Shown here: in pieces, positions 25,632-35,600 of the stretch
How positions within the stretch are numbered: the first letter of the stretch is position 1
Layout: each line of letters starts with the position of its first letter
Source: CAWIMX01 sp963792785
GTDB lineage: Bacteria; Acidobacteriota; Vicinamibacteria; Vicinamibacterales; CAVVIG01
Length of the DNA stretch: 64,000 nt
Assembly (NCBI GenBank): GCA_963792785.1
Contig: CAWBXO010000004.1
Span: forward strand, 496,001 to 560,000
Direction of reading: 5' to 3'
Notes under the pieces: generated by a model
Told to the model about the DNA's origin: nothing
What the model saw: only the letters and a program-made list of their open reading frames with translations
Databases searched by the model: none
Program-made: the position numbers and the translations under genes

Positions 25632-27770
25632 TCAGTGGGGCCACGCCGTGCCCCAGCCGGCCGAGAGGGTCGTGCCTCCGCCCAGGAGGCCGTGCGCCAG
25701 GTCGATCCGGAGCGATCCGCCGAAGCCCGGCGCGTTGACGCGCACGCCGGCCCCGACGTCGACATACAGCGGCGACGTGCCGAGATCGCGCATCCGATGC
25801 CACGCGCGTGCCGTGTCGGCAAATCCCGCGATCGACACGACGCCGCCCAGGGGCACGCGGCCGACCGGCCGCACGTACTCGAGCGAACCATGCGCCACGG
25901 TCCGGCCGAAGACCTGGCCCGTCAGGACGCCGTCGGCGCCGAGCAGCGGATGCGCCCTGATGTAGCCCTCGCGCGACTGCCCGGTGCCGGCGCCGGGCCA
26001 CATCGCCAACGGTGCCGCGGGGGCGGCGGCGGTCGTCTCGCCAACGACAGACCAGATGGGTCGCTGCGGCTCATCGCTCGAACGCCACGCCGCCCGCAGG
26101 CCGCCCGTGGTGAACCGGTCTCCGCCCGCAATGGGCGCCCACCAGCCTCCCGACGCCGCGATCGCGACATGGTCGCGGGCCAGGCGGACCTCCACGAGGC
26201 TTTCCACGGCGATGTACTGGCGAAGACCGGGATGTCCTGCCGCGGAATCACCACCGTCGCCGAAACGATCGAGGGCGGCGCCGGCCTGCCACCGGATCCG
26301 ACTCGTCGCCCATTCGGCGACCTGCAGTCCGACCCGCCGTTGCTCCTCGCGCACCAGCGCGCCGAGACCCGACGGGGAAGATGGCGCGTACGACTGGCGC
26401 TCCCACGACCCGATGAGCGACACGATGCCGGGCAGCCCCGGCGGCGCGGGCATCGCCAGCCCGAAGGCGACGCGCGGTCGTCCCGACGACCACCGCCACA
26501 CCGCGCTCGTCATCTCGCCGGCGCCCAGCGCGCCCGCCATGTCAATCCGGACCTGGTCCAGGAAGAGCGCGTCCGCACCCATCTTGGCGAACGCCACTCT
26601 CCCCGAGGGGACCAGCGGACGTTCGTCGATGAACGCATCGACCGCGGCCCGCCCGGCGTCCTCGCTCGTCAGGCCGGGTTCGTACCGCACCTGCGCGCTC
26701 GCGGCGACGGGGAGTGCGGCCAGCCGGCGGCGCGATCGCCCGAGGGCCTCGGGTGTCAGGAGCTGCCGTGGCTGCAGCCCGGTCGCCCGTACGACGACCG
26801 GCTGAGGCGTCCGCGTCGCGCCCTGAATATTGATGGCCGACACGCGCGGTGCGCCCGTATGGTTCCAGGCCTCGAGGGCCTTCACGGGCTCGTTCATCAG
26901 ATAGGCGCTCGTCCCAAGGAGCTGCCACGCGTACGCGTCGTCTGGCGCGAGACGGACCGCCACCGCCGCCAGCGCCCGCGCCTCTGGCCAGCGCGATACA
27001 AGAAAGCGCAGTCCCGCCAGTTCGCGCCAGGCGTCCGGGTCGGTGGGACAGAGGCCCGTGGCGGCGAGGAGGCCCTGTTCGGCGTTCTCGGTGTCGCCGT
27101 CGCGCGCCAGGCCTACGGCATGCGCCACGAGCGCCGCGCAAGGCGTGCTGTCGGGTGGGACGACGGCGTCCGTCGTCGGCGGCCCGAGCACCGGCGTCGC
27201 CTCACCGGCGTGGAATCCCGTGGGCGGCAGCACCGCGACCATCCATCGATTGGTCGCGGTCCAGGCGCGATCGAAGTCGGCCCAGCCGATCACCTGGTAG
27301 GGCGCGCGCGCCGGATCGTGCAGGACCACGTCCTGCTCGGTGCCGCCGACCACGACGACGTAATGGTAGGTGCGCGGCCCCACGGCGATGAGGGCGATCA
27401 GCGGCCGGCCGCGGTCGAGTTCCGAAAGAATCACTCGCCGCGAGGCGTCGGCGGGCGCCGGCACCAGAAGCGCCTCCCAGCCCCGGTCGCGAACGGCCGA
27501 GACCAGCGTGCCCGTCAGGATGCCACCGTCCGCCGCGCTGACGAGGGGGGCGAAGTCCTGGGCGAACACGTCGCGCTCGCCCCAGTAGCGGAAGACCATG
27601 GCGACGGCGGCCCCGCCGCAGAGCTCCGGCGTCTGCGAGACGTACGGCACGTCGAGCAGCGCGGGGCGCCCGGACTGCCCGGGCCCGCCGGCCGCGACGC
27701 CGCGTCCGGCGGGGACGAGCAGCCCGCAGGCGATCAGGACGGCGGCGGTGCGAGATGGCGTGGCGCGCAT
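25632..27770 (-). CDS. PA2778-like C39-type cysteine peptidase fused to TPR and outer-membrane barrel
   Basis: 712 residues. A signal peptide (to about 26) is followed by a C39-like papain-fold domain with Cys51 (QTPELCGGAA), His136 (RTYHYVVVVGG) and Asp152. TPR-like helices at about 200-285 have the DPDAWRELAGL and APDDAYAWQLLG pattern. The remaining 420 or so residues look like a POTRA-less or reduced BamA/TamA-like barrel ending in SAGWGTAWPH, with repeated strand pairs. PA2778 homologues usually stop after the TPR part, so the added barrel is unusual. Ribosome site AGGAG lies five bases before ATG 27,770. Substrate unknown. Confidence 0.75.
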   Translation of the reverse strand: MRATPSRTAAVLIACGLLVPAGRGVAAGGPGQSGRPALLDVPYVSQTPELCGGAAVAMVFRYWGERDVFAQDFAPLVSAADGGILTGTLVSAVRDRGWEALLVPAPADASRRVILSELDRGRPLIALIAVGPRTYHYVVVVGGTEQDVVLHDPARAPYQVIGWADFDRAWTATNRWMVAVLPPTGFHAGEATPVLGPPTTDAVVPPDSTPCAALVAHAVGLARDGDTENAEQGLLAATGLCPTDPDAWRELAGLRFLVSRWPEARALAAVAVRLAPDDAYAWQLLGTSAYLMNEPVKALEAWNHTGAPRVSAINIQGATRTPQPVVVRATGLQPRQLLTPEALGRSRRRLAALPVAASAQVRYEPGLTSEDAGRAAVDAFIDERPLVPSGRVAFAKMGADALFLDQVRIDMAGALGAGEMTSAVWRWSSGRPRVAFGLAMPAPPGLPGIVSLIGSWERQSYAPSSPSGLGALVREEQRRVGLQVAEWATSRIRWQAGAALDRFGDGGDSAAGHPGLRQYIAVESLVEVRLARDHVAIAASGGWWAPIAGGDRFTTGGLRAAWRSSDEPQRPIWSVVGETTAAAPAAPLAMWPGAGTGQSREGYIRAHPLLGADGVLTGQVFGRTVAHGSLEYVRPVGRVPLGGVVSIAGFADTARAWHRMRDLGTSPLYVDVGAGVRVNAPGFGGSLRIDLAHGLLGGGTTLSAGWGTAWPH

Positions 27771-27810
27771 GCGTCTCCTCTCAACCTAGGCGCGCCGTAC
27801 GGGCCGGCTC

Positions 27811-27826
27811 TGTTCTCTAGTGAACA
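27811..27826. promoter_or_regulatory. Palindrome F, Crp/Fnr-type operator between divergent genes
   Basis: TGTTC-TCTAGT-GAACA, a perfect 5-base inverted repeat. Rightwards CATGCT (27,849-27,854) is centred 33 bp away and the Crp/Fnr start 42.5 bp away. Leftwards TAGGTT (27,788-27,783) is centred 33 bp away and the peptidase start 48.5 bp away. Suggests autoregulation and control of the peptidase gene. Confidence 0.65.
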
Positions 27827-27860
27827 CGTACCCCCGGACGCCGTGTGCCATGCTCGGCCT

Positions 27861-28568
27861 ATGAACGCACGACGTCGATCTTCCGCAGGGCGTCGCGATC
27901 CCTTTCCCGTCACCACCGGCACCGTGCCACCCTTCGACGTGAGTGCGTTTCTCGCGTCGCGAGGCTCGCCGAAGGACGTCTCGCATTACGACCGTGGCGA
28001 GAGCGTCTTCATACAAGGCGACGCCTGCGATGGTGTCCGGTATATCGAGGCGGGGGGCATCAAGCTGACGGTGCAGTCGAAGCTCGGCAAGGAAGTCGTC
28101 GTGGCCGTCCTTGGTCCCGGGCAGTTCGTGGGCGAGGGGTGCCTCGGCCACCAGGCGCACCGGCTCGGCAGCGCCACGGCCATCACGCCGAGCGTCGTTC
28201 GGCACGTGCCGAAAGCCAGAATGCTGGAACATCTGCGCGATGAGCCCGCGATGGCCGACTTCTTCATCGCGCACATGCTCTCGCGCAGCGTCCACATCGA
28301 GCAGGACATGATCACGCAGCTCAACAACTCGAGCGAGAAACGCCTCGCGCGCGCCCTGCTCGTGCTGGCCCGCTACGGGACCGCCCGTGCGCCGATCCGC
28401 GCGCTTGCGAGAATCACTCCCGGCGCGCTCGCCACGCAGTGCGGCAGCACCCCCGAACGCGTGACGTTCCTCCTGCACAAGTTCGAGAAGCTGGGGTTCA
28501 TCGAACAGGACGGCCGCCTCCCGATCAAGATCAATCGCTCACTCTTGAACGTCGTGCTGCACGATTGA
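27861..28568 (+). CDS. Crp/Fnr family transcription regulator
   Basis: 235 residues. A cyclic-nucleotide-binding-like beta domain at about 28-145 (YDRGESVFIQGDACDGVRYIEAG in parts, GPGQFVGEG), a long dimer helix with QLNNSSEKRLARALLVLARYG, and a winged helix near the C-terminus with recognition helix TPERVTFLLHKFEKLGF. By my alignment with E. coli CRP the Glu181 position is kept while Arg180 and Arg185 are not, which fits a changed half-site (TGTNC rather than TGTGA). No Cys cluster for an FeS centre is seen, so it is not a classical FNR. Palindrome F lies directly upstream. Confidence 0.88.
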   Translation: MNARRRSSAGRRDPFPVTTGTVPPFDVSAFLASRGSPKDVSHYDRGESVFIQGDACDGVRYIEAGGIKLTVQSKLGKEVVVAVLGPGQFVGEGCLGHQAHRLGSATAITPSVVRHVPKARMLEHLRDEPAMADFFIAHMLSRSVHIEQDMITQLNNSSEKRLARALLVLARYGTARAPIRALARITPGALATQCGSTPERVTFLLHKFEKLGFIEQDGRLPIKINRSLLNVVLHD

Positions 28569-28589
28569 GAGCCCCAACCATGACCCGCA

Positions 28590-29096
28590 CTGTACCTACT
28601 CGTCGCGCTCACGGCGCTGGCGGTATCGGCCACACCCGCGCGGGCCCAGGAGAGCGAGGGCTTCGTGGCGGACCTCCTCACGAGCGTGGCGCTCGATCCG
28701 ACCACCTATGCCCCGTCGGTCGTGGCGTGGGGCGCGACGCGCCTCGACTGGCAGAGTTCGCAGACCTTCTTCCAGCATGGATGGAACGAGGGCAATTCCC
28801 GCTTCACGATCAGCGGCCTCGCCAACGACAGGCCGATCGCTTACGGCGCGGGTAACCACCGAATCATGATGGACGGCATCGGGAACCTCCGGTTCTCGGT
28901 CCTCAACAACCTGTCGGAACGCGCGGTGGAGCGTCTCCTGGCGTCGCGCTACCCCGACCATCCGACGCTCCTCCGCGTGATCGGGTGGATCGAGCGGTCG
29001 GCGATGGCCTCATACTGGTCGTACCGGCGCTCGGCCGTGCATTTTCGGCAATGGACCGCGAACGGCCGCAGCGCCGAACGACTGGGCTACGAGTGA
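28590..29096 (+). CDS. Exported protein of unknown function
   Basis: The frame gives a clear signal peptide (LYLLVALTALAVSATPARAQ) and a mature part of about 145 residues with many Trp, Asn and Arg (WGATRLDWQSSQTFFQHGW, GNHRIMMDG). I do not recognise a family. The first in-frame start-like codon is CTG 28,590; an ATG at 28,580 is one base out of frame, so a missing base just after that ATG is the simpler explanation. It follows the regulator gene by 21 bases and precedes the GlsB-like gene by 27, so all three may share a message. Confidence 0.55.
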   Translation: MYLLVALTALAVSATPARAQESEGFVADLLTSVALDPTTYAPSVVAWGATRLDWQSSQTFFQHGWNEGNSRFTISGLANDRPIAYGAGNHRIMMDGIGNLRFSVLNNLSERAVERLLASRYPDHPTLLRVIGWIERSAMASYWSYRRSAVHFRQWTANGRSAERLGYE

Positions 29097-29123
29097 TTCG
29101 CTCGTAGGCAAAGGAGAGATACT

Positions 29124-29369
29124 GTGGGCATTCTGACCTGGATTGTTGTCGGGCTCATCGCCGGCTGGCTGGCCGGCACCGTGATGAAGGGCGGCGGCTA
29201 CGGGATCCTCGCGGACATCGTCCTCGGCATGCTCGGCGGCCTCGTCGGCGGCTGGCTGTTCGGGATGCTCGGCATCTGGCCGGGCGGTGGGATCATCGGC
29301 GCCATCCTCGTCGCCTTCGTCGGCGCGGTCATCCTCGTCTGGATCACGCGACTCGTGAAGCGGGCCTGA
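29124..29369 (+). CDS. GlsB/YeaQ/YmgE family stress membrane protein
   Basis: 81 residues with three membrane segments (WIVVGLIAGWLAGTVM, DIVLGMLGGLVGGWLFGML, IIGAILVAFVGAVILVWI) and the Gly-rich spacing of transglycosylase-associated (GlsB-like) proteins. GTG start with AAGGAG upstream. Such proteins are induced in general stress; the molecular role is unknown. Confidence 0.85.
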   Translation: MGILTWIVVGLIAGWLAGTVMKGGGYGILADIVLGMLGGLVGGWLFGMLGIWPGGGIIGAILVAFVGAVILVWITRLVKRA

Positions 29370-29405
29370 CGCCCGCGAGACCCGCACACCTCCGCCGCAG
29401 GCTGC

Positions 29406-29421
29406 TGTGCTCTTCTGCACA
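29406..29421 (+). promoter_or_regulatory. Palindrome G, Crp/Fnr-type operator
   Basis: TGTGC-TCTTCT-GCACA, a perfect inverted repeat. TATTCT (29,444-29,449) is centred 33 bp away. The ATG of the 47-residue gene at 29,457 is 43.5 bp from the centre, which predicts a leaderless or nearly leaderless message. Confidence 0.6.
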
Positions 29422-29456
29422 GCACTCCGCAGGCCCTCCCCCATATTCTGGGGCAT

Positions 29457-29600
29457 ATGTCGAAGCGCAACGGCGATCGCGCCAGGTTCCAGAAGGATCG
29501 AAAGCGCAAGGTGCTTCACCGGCAGCGGCTTCGCGCCCTGCTCGCGGGCCTTTCGCCGCGCGACGGACGAATCAACAAGGGAAAGCACGGTAGCGAGTAG
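29457..29600 (+). CDS. Small, very basic protein (47 residues)
   Basis: MSKRNGDRARFQKDRKRKVL followed by HRQRLRALLAGLSPRDGRIN and a short Lys/His/Gly end. Highly charged with many Arg and Lys, no membrane segment; could bind nucleic acid or the ribosome. Support comes from the operator and -10 hexamer exactly placed before its ATG, and from the basic composition. There is no ribosome site, consistent with a leaderless message. I do not know its function. Confidence 0.5.
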   Translation: MSKRNGDRARFQKDRKRKVLHRQRLRALLAGLSPRDGRINKGKHGSE

Positions 29601-29680
29601 CGCTCATATTCTGCTTTTCTGAGTCGAGCGGCCGTTCCGGCTTCTGACCCTCACGAAAGCACAGCGAGGGGGATGGCGTC

Positions 29681-32600
29681 GTGAAGCGACCGGGCTGGGC
29701 CAGGCGGCGGCGGACGGCACCGACCGAGAAGCCGCTGCGGGACGCGCTGCTGAACAGTGAGGGCCTCGAAGCACGCGCGCGCTCCCTCGCCGCCAGCCTC
29801 ACCGTCGATCCCAATCCACGCCGCCGGGCCCGGGAGACACTGGCCCGATTCGAAGACAACGCCCGCGTGCTGCGGCACGCGTACCGCACGCTCGCCGACG
29901 ACGTGCGCCGGGGCCACTTCGTCGTGGCGGCGGCCGACGACCTGCTCGACAACTTCCATCTCATCACCGCGGAGATCGCCGACATCCGCCGGAACCTGCC
30001 GCGCACGTACGCGCGCGCCCTGCCGCGGCTCGCCGCGCCCGAGCACGCCGGTCATGCGCGCGTCTACGTGATGGCCGTGGAACTGGTGCGCCATTGCGAC
30101 AGCCGGCTGGATCGCGAACAGCTGATTCACTTTCTCCACGCCTACCAGCGCGTCGCGCCGTTGACACTCGGCGAGCTCTGGGCCTGGCCGAGCATGTTGA
30201 CGATGGCGCTCATCGAGAACCTGCGCCGGCTCGCCGAGGAACTGTTGTCCGCGCGCGGCGCCCGCGAGGCCGCCGACACGTACGTGTCGCGGAACGACCT
30301 GGGGCCCGTGAGCGCCTCGCCGTCGAGCGCCGACCCGGCCTTCGTCGTGCAGCTCCTGCATCGCGTCCGCGAGTACGGCCTCCGGCTGGCGGCGATCCGG
30401 CACGCAGTGGACACCGACCTCGCGTCGCGCCACACCACCGTCGAAGAGACCGTCCGCGGTGAACACCAGCGGCAGGGCGTCGCGCAGGTGTCGGTGGCGA
30501 ACGCGGTGGCGAGCCTCCGGCTGTGCACGACGCTCGACTGGCCGACGTACGTCGAGACGGTCAGCCTCGTCGAGCAGGTGCTGCAGCGGGATCCCGCGGG
30601 GGCGCACGCGCGGATGGACTTTCTCAGCCGGGACGGTCTCCGGCACGCGGTCGAGGAGCTGGCCGCGCCGAGCGGCGAGAGCCAGGTGCGCGTGGCCCTG
30701 AAAGCGGTGGAAAGCGCCCGGCAGGCCGCGGCCGAGACGTCCGCGTCCTCCCGGGCGGCCCACGTCGGCTACCACCTCGTCGACGCCGGGCGTCCGGCCC
30801 TCGAGGCCGGCCTGGCGTACCGCCCGCGCGTTTCGACCTGGGCCCGCCGCTTCCTGCTGCGACACGCGACGGGCCTCTACCTCGGCGCCATCGCCCTGCT
30901 CACCGTGACGCTCCAGGCCGTCCTCGTGCTGTATGCGGCGCAGGCCGGCGCCGGCCAGGCGGCCCGGGTGGCCGTCGCGATCCTGGCCCTGCTGCCGGCG
31001 AGCGATCTGGCGATCGCGTGCGTCCAGTACGCCGTCGTCCGTCTCGTCGGCCCTCGCCGGCTGCTGCGGCTCGACTTCACCGACGGCGTGCCCGAGACCG
31101 CCCGGACCATGGTCGTCGTCCCGACGCTCCTGACGAGTGTCGACGGGGTCGACGCGCTCCTCGAACACATCGAAGTGCTCGCGCTCGGCAACCTGGACCC
31201 GCACATTCACTTCGCGATTCTGAGCGATTTCGTCGACGGCCCGGCGCGCGACGCCCCCGACGACGACGCGATCCTGGCGCGCGCCCGCGCCGGCGTGACG
31301 GCGTTGAATGAGAAGTTCGGCGAGGGGCACGCCGCCCGCTTCTTCCTGTTTCACCGCGACCGGCAATGGAACCCGCGGGAAGCCGCCTGGATCGGCTGGG
31401 AGCGCAAACGCGGGAAGATCGAAGAGTTCAACCGGCTCCTCCGGGGCGCGACCGACACGAGTTTTTCGACCGCGGTCGGCGCCCTCGAGGTGCTGCCGAC
31501 GGTCCGCTACTGCCTGACGCTCGATTCGGACACGCGCCTGCCGCGCGATGCGGCCCGGCGTCTGATCGGCATCATCTCGCACCCGCTGAACCAGCCGCGG
31601 TTCGAGCGGCGGTCGGGCCGGGTCACGGCCGGCTACGGCGTCCTGCAGCCGCGCGTGAGCGTGACCATGACCAGCGCGGCCGGATCGCGCTTCGCGCGCA
31701 CCTACGCCGGGCAGACCGGCGTCGACCCGTACACGACCGCGGTCTCCGACGTGTACCAGGACCTCTTCGGCGAGGGCATCTTCACCGGCAAGGGCCTCTA
31801 CGACGTGGATGCGTTCACCGCGGCGCTCGAGGATCGCGTGCCCGAGAACGCGCTGCTGTCGCACGATCTCTTCGAGGGCCTGTATGCGCGCACGGCGCTC
31901 GTCACCGACGTCGAGGTCGTGGACGACTATCCCTCGAGCGTCCTCGCGCACGCACGCCGGCAGCACCGATGGGTGCGCGGCGACTGGCAGGTGCTGTGGT
32001 GGCTGCTCCCGTTCGTCCCCTCGCGCAGCGGGATCACCCGCAATCGCCTGCCGCTCATCGCGCGATGGAAGATCCTCGACAACCTTCGACGCAGCCTGCT
32101 GCCGCCCGCCACGGTCCTGCTGCTCATCCTTGGCTGGGTCGCGCTGCCCGGCCGGCCGGCGGTCTGGACCGCGGCCGTGCTCGCGGCGCTCGCGTTTCCC
32201 GCCCTCTGCACGCTCGTCGGCACGCTGCGCGGGCCCCGGCCCGGGCACTCGCTGGGGGTCTTCCTGCGCACGGCCGCGTCGGATCTGGCCACGGAGGCGG
32301 TCGGCGAAGGGATGCAGCTGGCCTTCATGGCGCAGCAGGCGTGCGGCCGGCTCCATGCGATTGGCGTCACGCTCGTCCGCCTCGGTGTGACGCATCGGGC
32401 GCTGCTCGAGTGGGAGACGACGGCGGCCAGCACGGCGCGGCAGGGCGAGGCACACCTGCGCGCGTTCCTCACCGCGATGCGGGCCGGGTCCGTGCTCGCG
32501 CTGGCGGCGGTCGTCGCGGTCGCCGTCTGGCGTCCTTCGGCGTGGCCGGTGGCGGCGCCGATTCTCGCGCTCTGGTTGGCCGCGCCCTGGATCGCGCTGG

Positions 32601-35600
32601 CCGCCAGCCGCCCGATGCCGAGGCGCCGCGCGGTCCTCGGCGCCGAGGACCGCACGTACCTCCTGGCGATCGCCAGGGAGACGTGGGGCTACTTCGACGC
32701 GTTCGTCGGCGCCGAGGACCATTACCTCCCGCCCGACAACGTGCAGGTCCAGCCCGGCCCCATCGTGGCCCACCGCACGTCGCCGACCAACATCGGGCTG
32801 GGCCTGCTCGCCGTCCTGTCGGCGCACGATCTGGGCTTCATCTGCACGGCGACGCTCGTGGAGCGGCTCGATCGGATGCTGACCACGATCGAGCGGCTCG
32901 ATCGGTTCGAAGGTCACCTGCTCAACTGGTACGACACCCGGACGCTGGCGCCGCTGCCGCCCGCCTACGTGTCGACCGTGGACAGCGGAAACTTCGCGGG
33001 CGCGCTCGTCGCGCTGTCGGTGGGGCTGCGCGATATCGCGCCCTCCCTCGCCGCGCGGGCCGATGCGCTCTTCGAGGCCACGAATTTCGCGTTCCTGTTC
33101 GATCGGGCGCGTCAGTTGTTCACCATCGGCTACCGCCTGGCGGACGCCAACGGCCCCGGCCGTGCCGATGCCTCGTACTACGACCTCCTCGCGTCGGAGG
33201 CCCGGCTGGCGAGCTTCGTGGCCATCGCCAAGGGCGACGTGCCCGAGATGCACTGGTTCCATCTGGGACGCTCGATCACGAGCGTGCACGGGGCACCGGT
33301 CCTCCTCTCGTGGAGCGCGACGCTGTTCGAGTACCTGATGCCGCTCCTGGTCATGCGCAGCTATCCGAACACGCTCCTCGACGAATCCTGCCGTCTCGCG
33401 GTCCAGCGGCAAATGGACTACGCCCGCGCGCGCGGCGTGCCGTGGGGCATCTCGGAATCGGCCTACAACCTCGTCGACCGCCACGGCTCGTACCAGTACA
33501 AGGCCTTCGGGATTCCCGGGCTGGGCCTCAAGCGCGGGCTGGGCGACGAGCTGGTCGTGGCGCCCTACGCCACGGCGCTCGCGGTCGTCGTCGATCCGCC
33601 CGCGGCCGCGGCCAACCTGCGGCGCCTCGCCGCCGCCGGCCTCGCGGGCGACTACGGGCTCTTCGACGCGATCGACTACACCCACCGCGGGCCGGGGGCC
33701 CTCGACGCGGACCGCGAAGCGGCCCGTGGACCGGGGCGCGGCGTCGTGGTGACGACGTACCTGGCCCATCACCAGGCGATGACCCTCATCGCCCTGACCA
33801 ACGGGCTGCTCGGCGACCGGATGGTCGAGCGGTTTCACGCGGATCCGCGCATGCAGGCGACCGAGTTGCTGCTGCAGGAGCGTGTGCCTCGGGAAGTGGC
33901 CGCCATCGAGCCGCGGCCCCTCGACCACATGCGCGTGCCGGTGCCGGTCCAGTCCCTGCCGTCGCGCCACTACCGCTCCGCGCACACCGCGTTCCCGCAC
34001 ACGCAGTTTCTCTCGAACGGGCACTACGTCACGGCGGTGACCAACGCGGGCGGCGGCGCCAGCGAGTGGCGTGGCCTGCCCGTGACCCGGTGCCGCTGCG
34101 ACGTCACGCGCGACGCCGAGGGGCAGTTCATCTACCTCCGCGACGTCCGCAGCGGGGCCGTGTGGTCGGCCGGCCTTCAGCCGAGCCTCAAGGAGCCGGA
34201 CGACTACGCCGTCACCTTCTCGGCCGATCGCGCGAGCTTCAGACGGCGGGATGACGGCATCGCGACCGAGCTCGACATCGCCGTCTCGACCGAAGACGAC
34301 GTCGAGGTGCGTCGCGTCACGGTCAGAAACCACGGCTCGCGGATCCGCGAGATCGACGTGACGAGCTATGCGGAAATCGTGCTCGCGGCGGCGGTGGACG
34401 ACCTGGCCCACCCGGCGTTCGGCAAACTCTTCGTTGAAACCGAGTTCCTGCCAGACAGCGCCGCGCTCCTGTGCCACCGGCGACCGCGGTCTCCGGCCGA
34501 TGCCACCGCGTGGGCCTTCCACGTCCTGGGGCTCGAGGGCCGGCCGCAGGGCTCGCTCGAATGGGAGACCGACCGCGCGCGCTTTCTCGGCCGCGGCCGA
34601 AGCCCGCACGCCCCGCAGGCGCTCGACGGGCGTTCGCTCTCCGGCACCACCGGCGTCGTGCTCGATCCGATCGTCAGCCTGCGCCGCCGCGTCCGCCTCG
34701 CCCCCGGCGGCACGGTCCGGCTCGGCTTCGCCACCGGGATGGCCTCGGACCGGGCGACCGCCGAGGCCCTCGCGCGGAAGTATCACGACCCGACCGCCGC
34801 GGCCCGAACCTTCGCCCTCGCCGTCACCCACGCCGAGAGCGCGCGGCGCCACTTGGGCATTTCGGCCGACGAGGCGCTCCTGTTCGAGCGGCTCGCCTCA
34901 CGCGTGCTCGGCAACGACTGGTCCCTGCGGGCCAGCCCCGAAACGCTCGCAGCGAACGAGCTCGGCCAGGCCGGCCTCTGGGCCCACGCCATCTCCGGCG
35001 ACCTGCCGATTCTCCTCGTCCGCGTCGACGGGGACGACGGCGCGCCGCTCGTGCGGCAGGTCCTGCAGGCGCAGGAGTACTGGCGGTTGAAGGGCTTGCG
35101 GAGCGATGTCGTCGTCCTCAACGAGCATCCCGACGGCTATCGCGACGAGGTGCAGGCGCAGCTGGCCGCCGTGCTCAACGACGGCCCCTGGAGCACCTGG
35201 CAGGATCGCCCCGGCGGCGCGTATCTCCTGCGGGGCGAGCGGATCGGCCACGCCGAAGGGGTGCTGCTCCAGACGGCCGCGCGGGCGATCCTGCAAAGCC
35301 GCGCCGGCACGCTGCGCACGCAACTCGAACACGCCCCTGGGGCCAGCCCGCTTCAGCTGCTGCTCACCCCGACGCTGCCGCCGCGCGGAGAGAGCGCGGC
35401 CCCCCCGGGCCCGCTCCCGGCGCTCACCTTCGCGAACGGACGCGGCGGGTTCACCGACGGCGCGCGGGCCTACGGGATCGTGGTCGATGGCGTCGAGGAG
35501 ACGCCGATGCCGTGGGTCAACATCATCGCCAACCCGCAGTTCGGCACCATCGTCACGGAGTCCGGCTCCGCGCACACCTGGTCGGGCAACAGCCGCGAAA

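Noticed and set aside
25566..27860. Open plus-strand frame in line with the Crp/Fnr gene
   Set aside because: It is antisense to the peptidase fusion gene; protein-like sequence begins only at ATG 27,861, after a palindrome and promoter.
29651..34852. Very long open frame on the minus strand opposite the glucan synthase gene
   Set aside because: High GC content keeps antisense frames open; the product is Arg/Ala/Gly-rich with no recognisable domain, while the plus strand encodes a full-length known enzyme.
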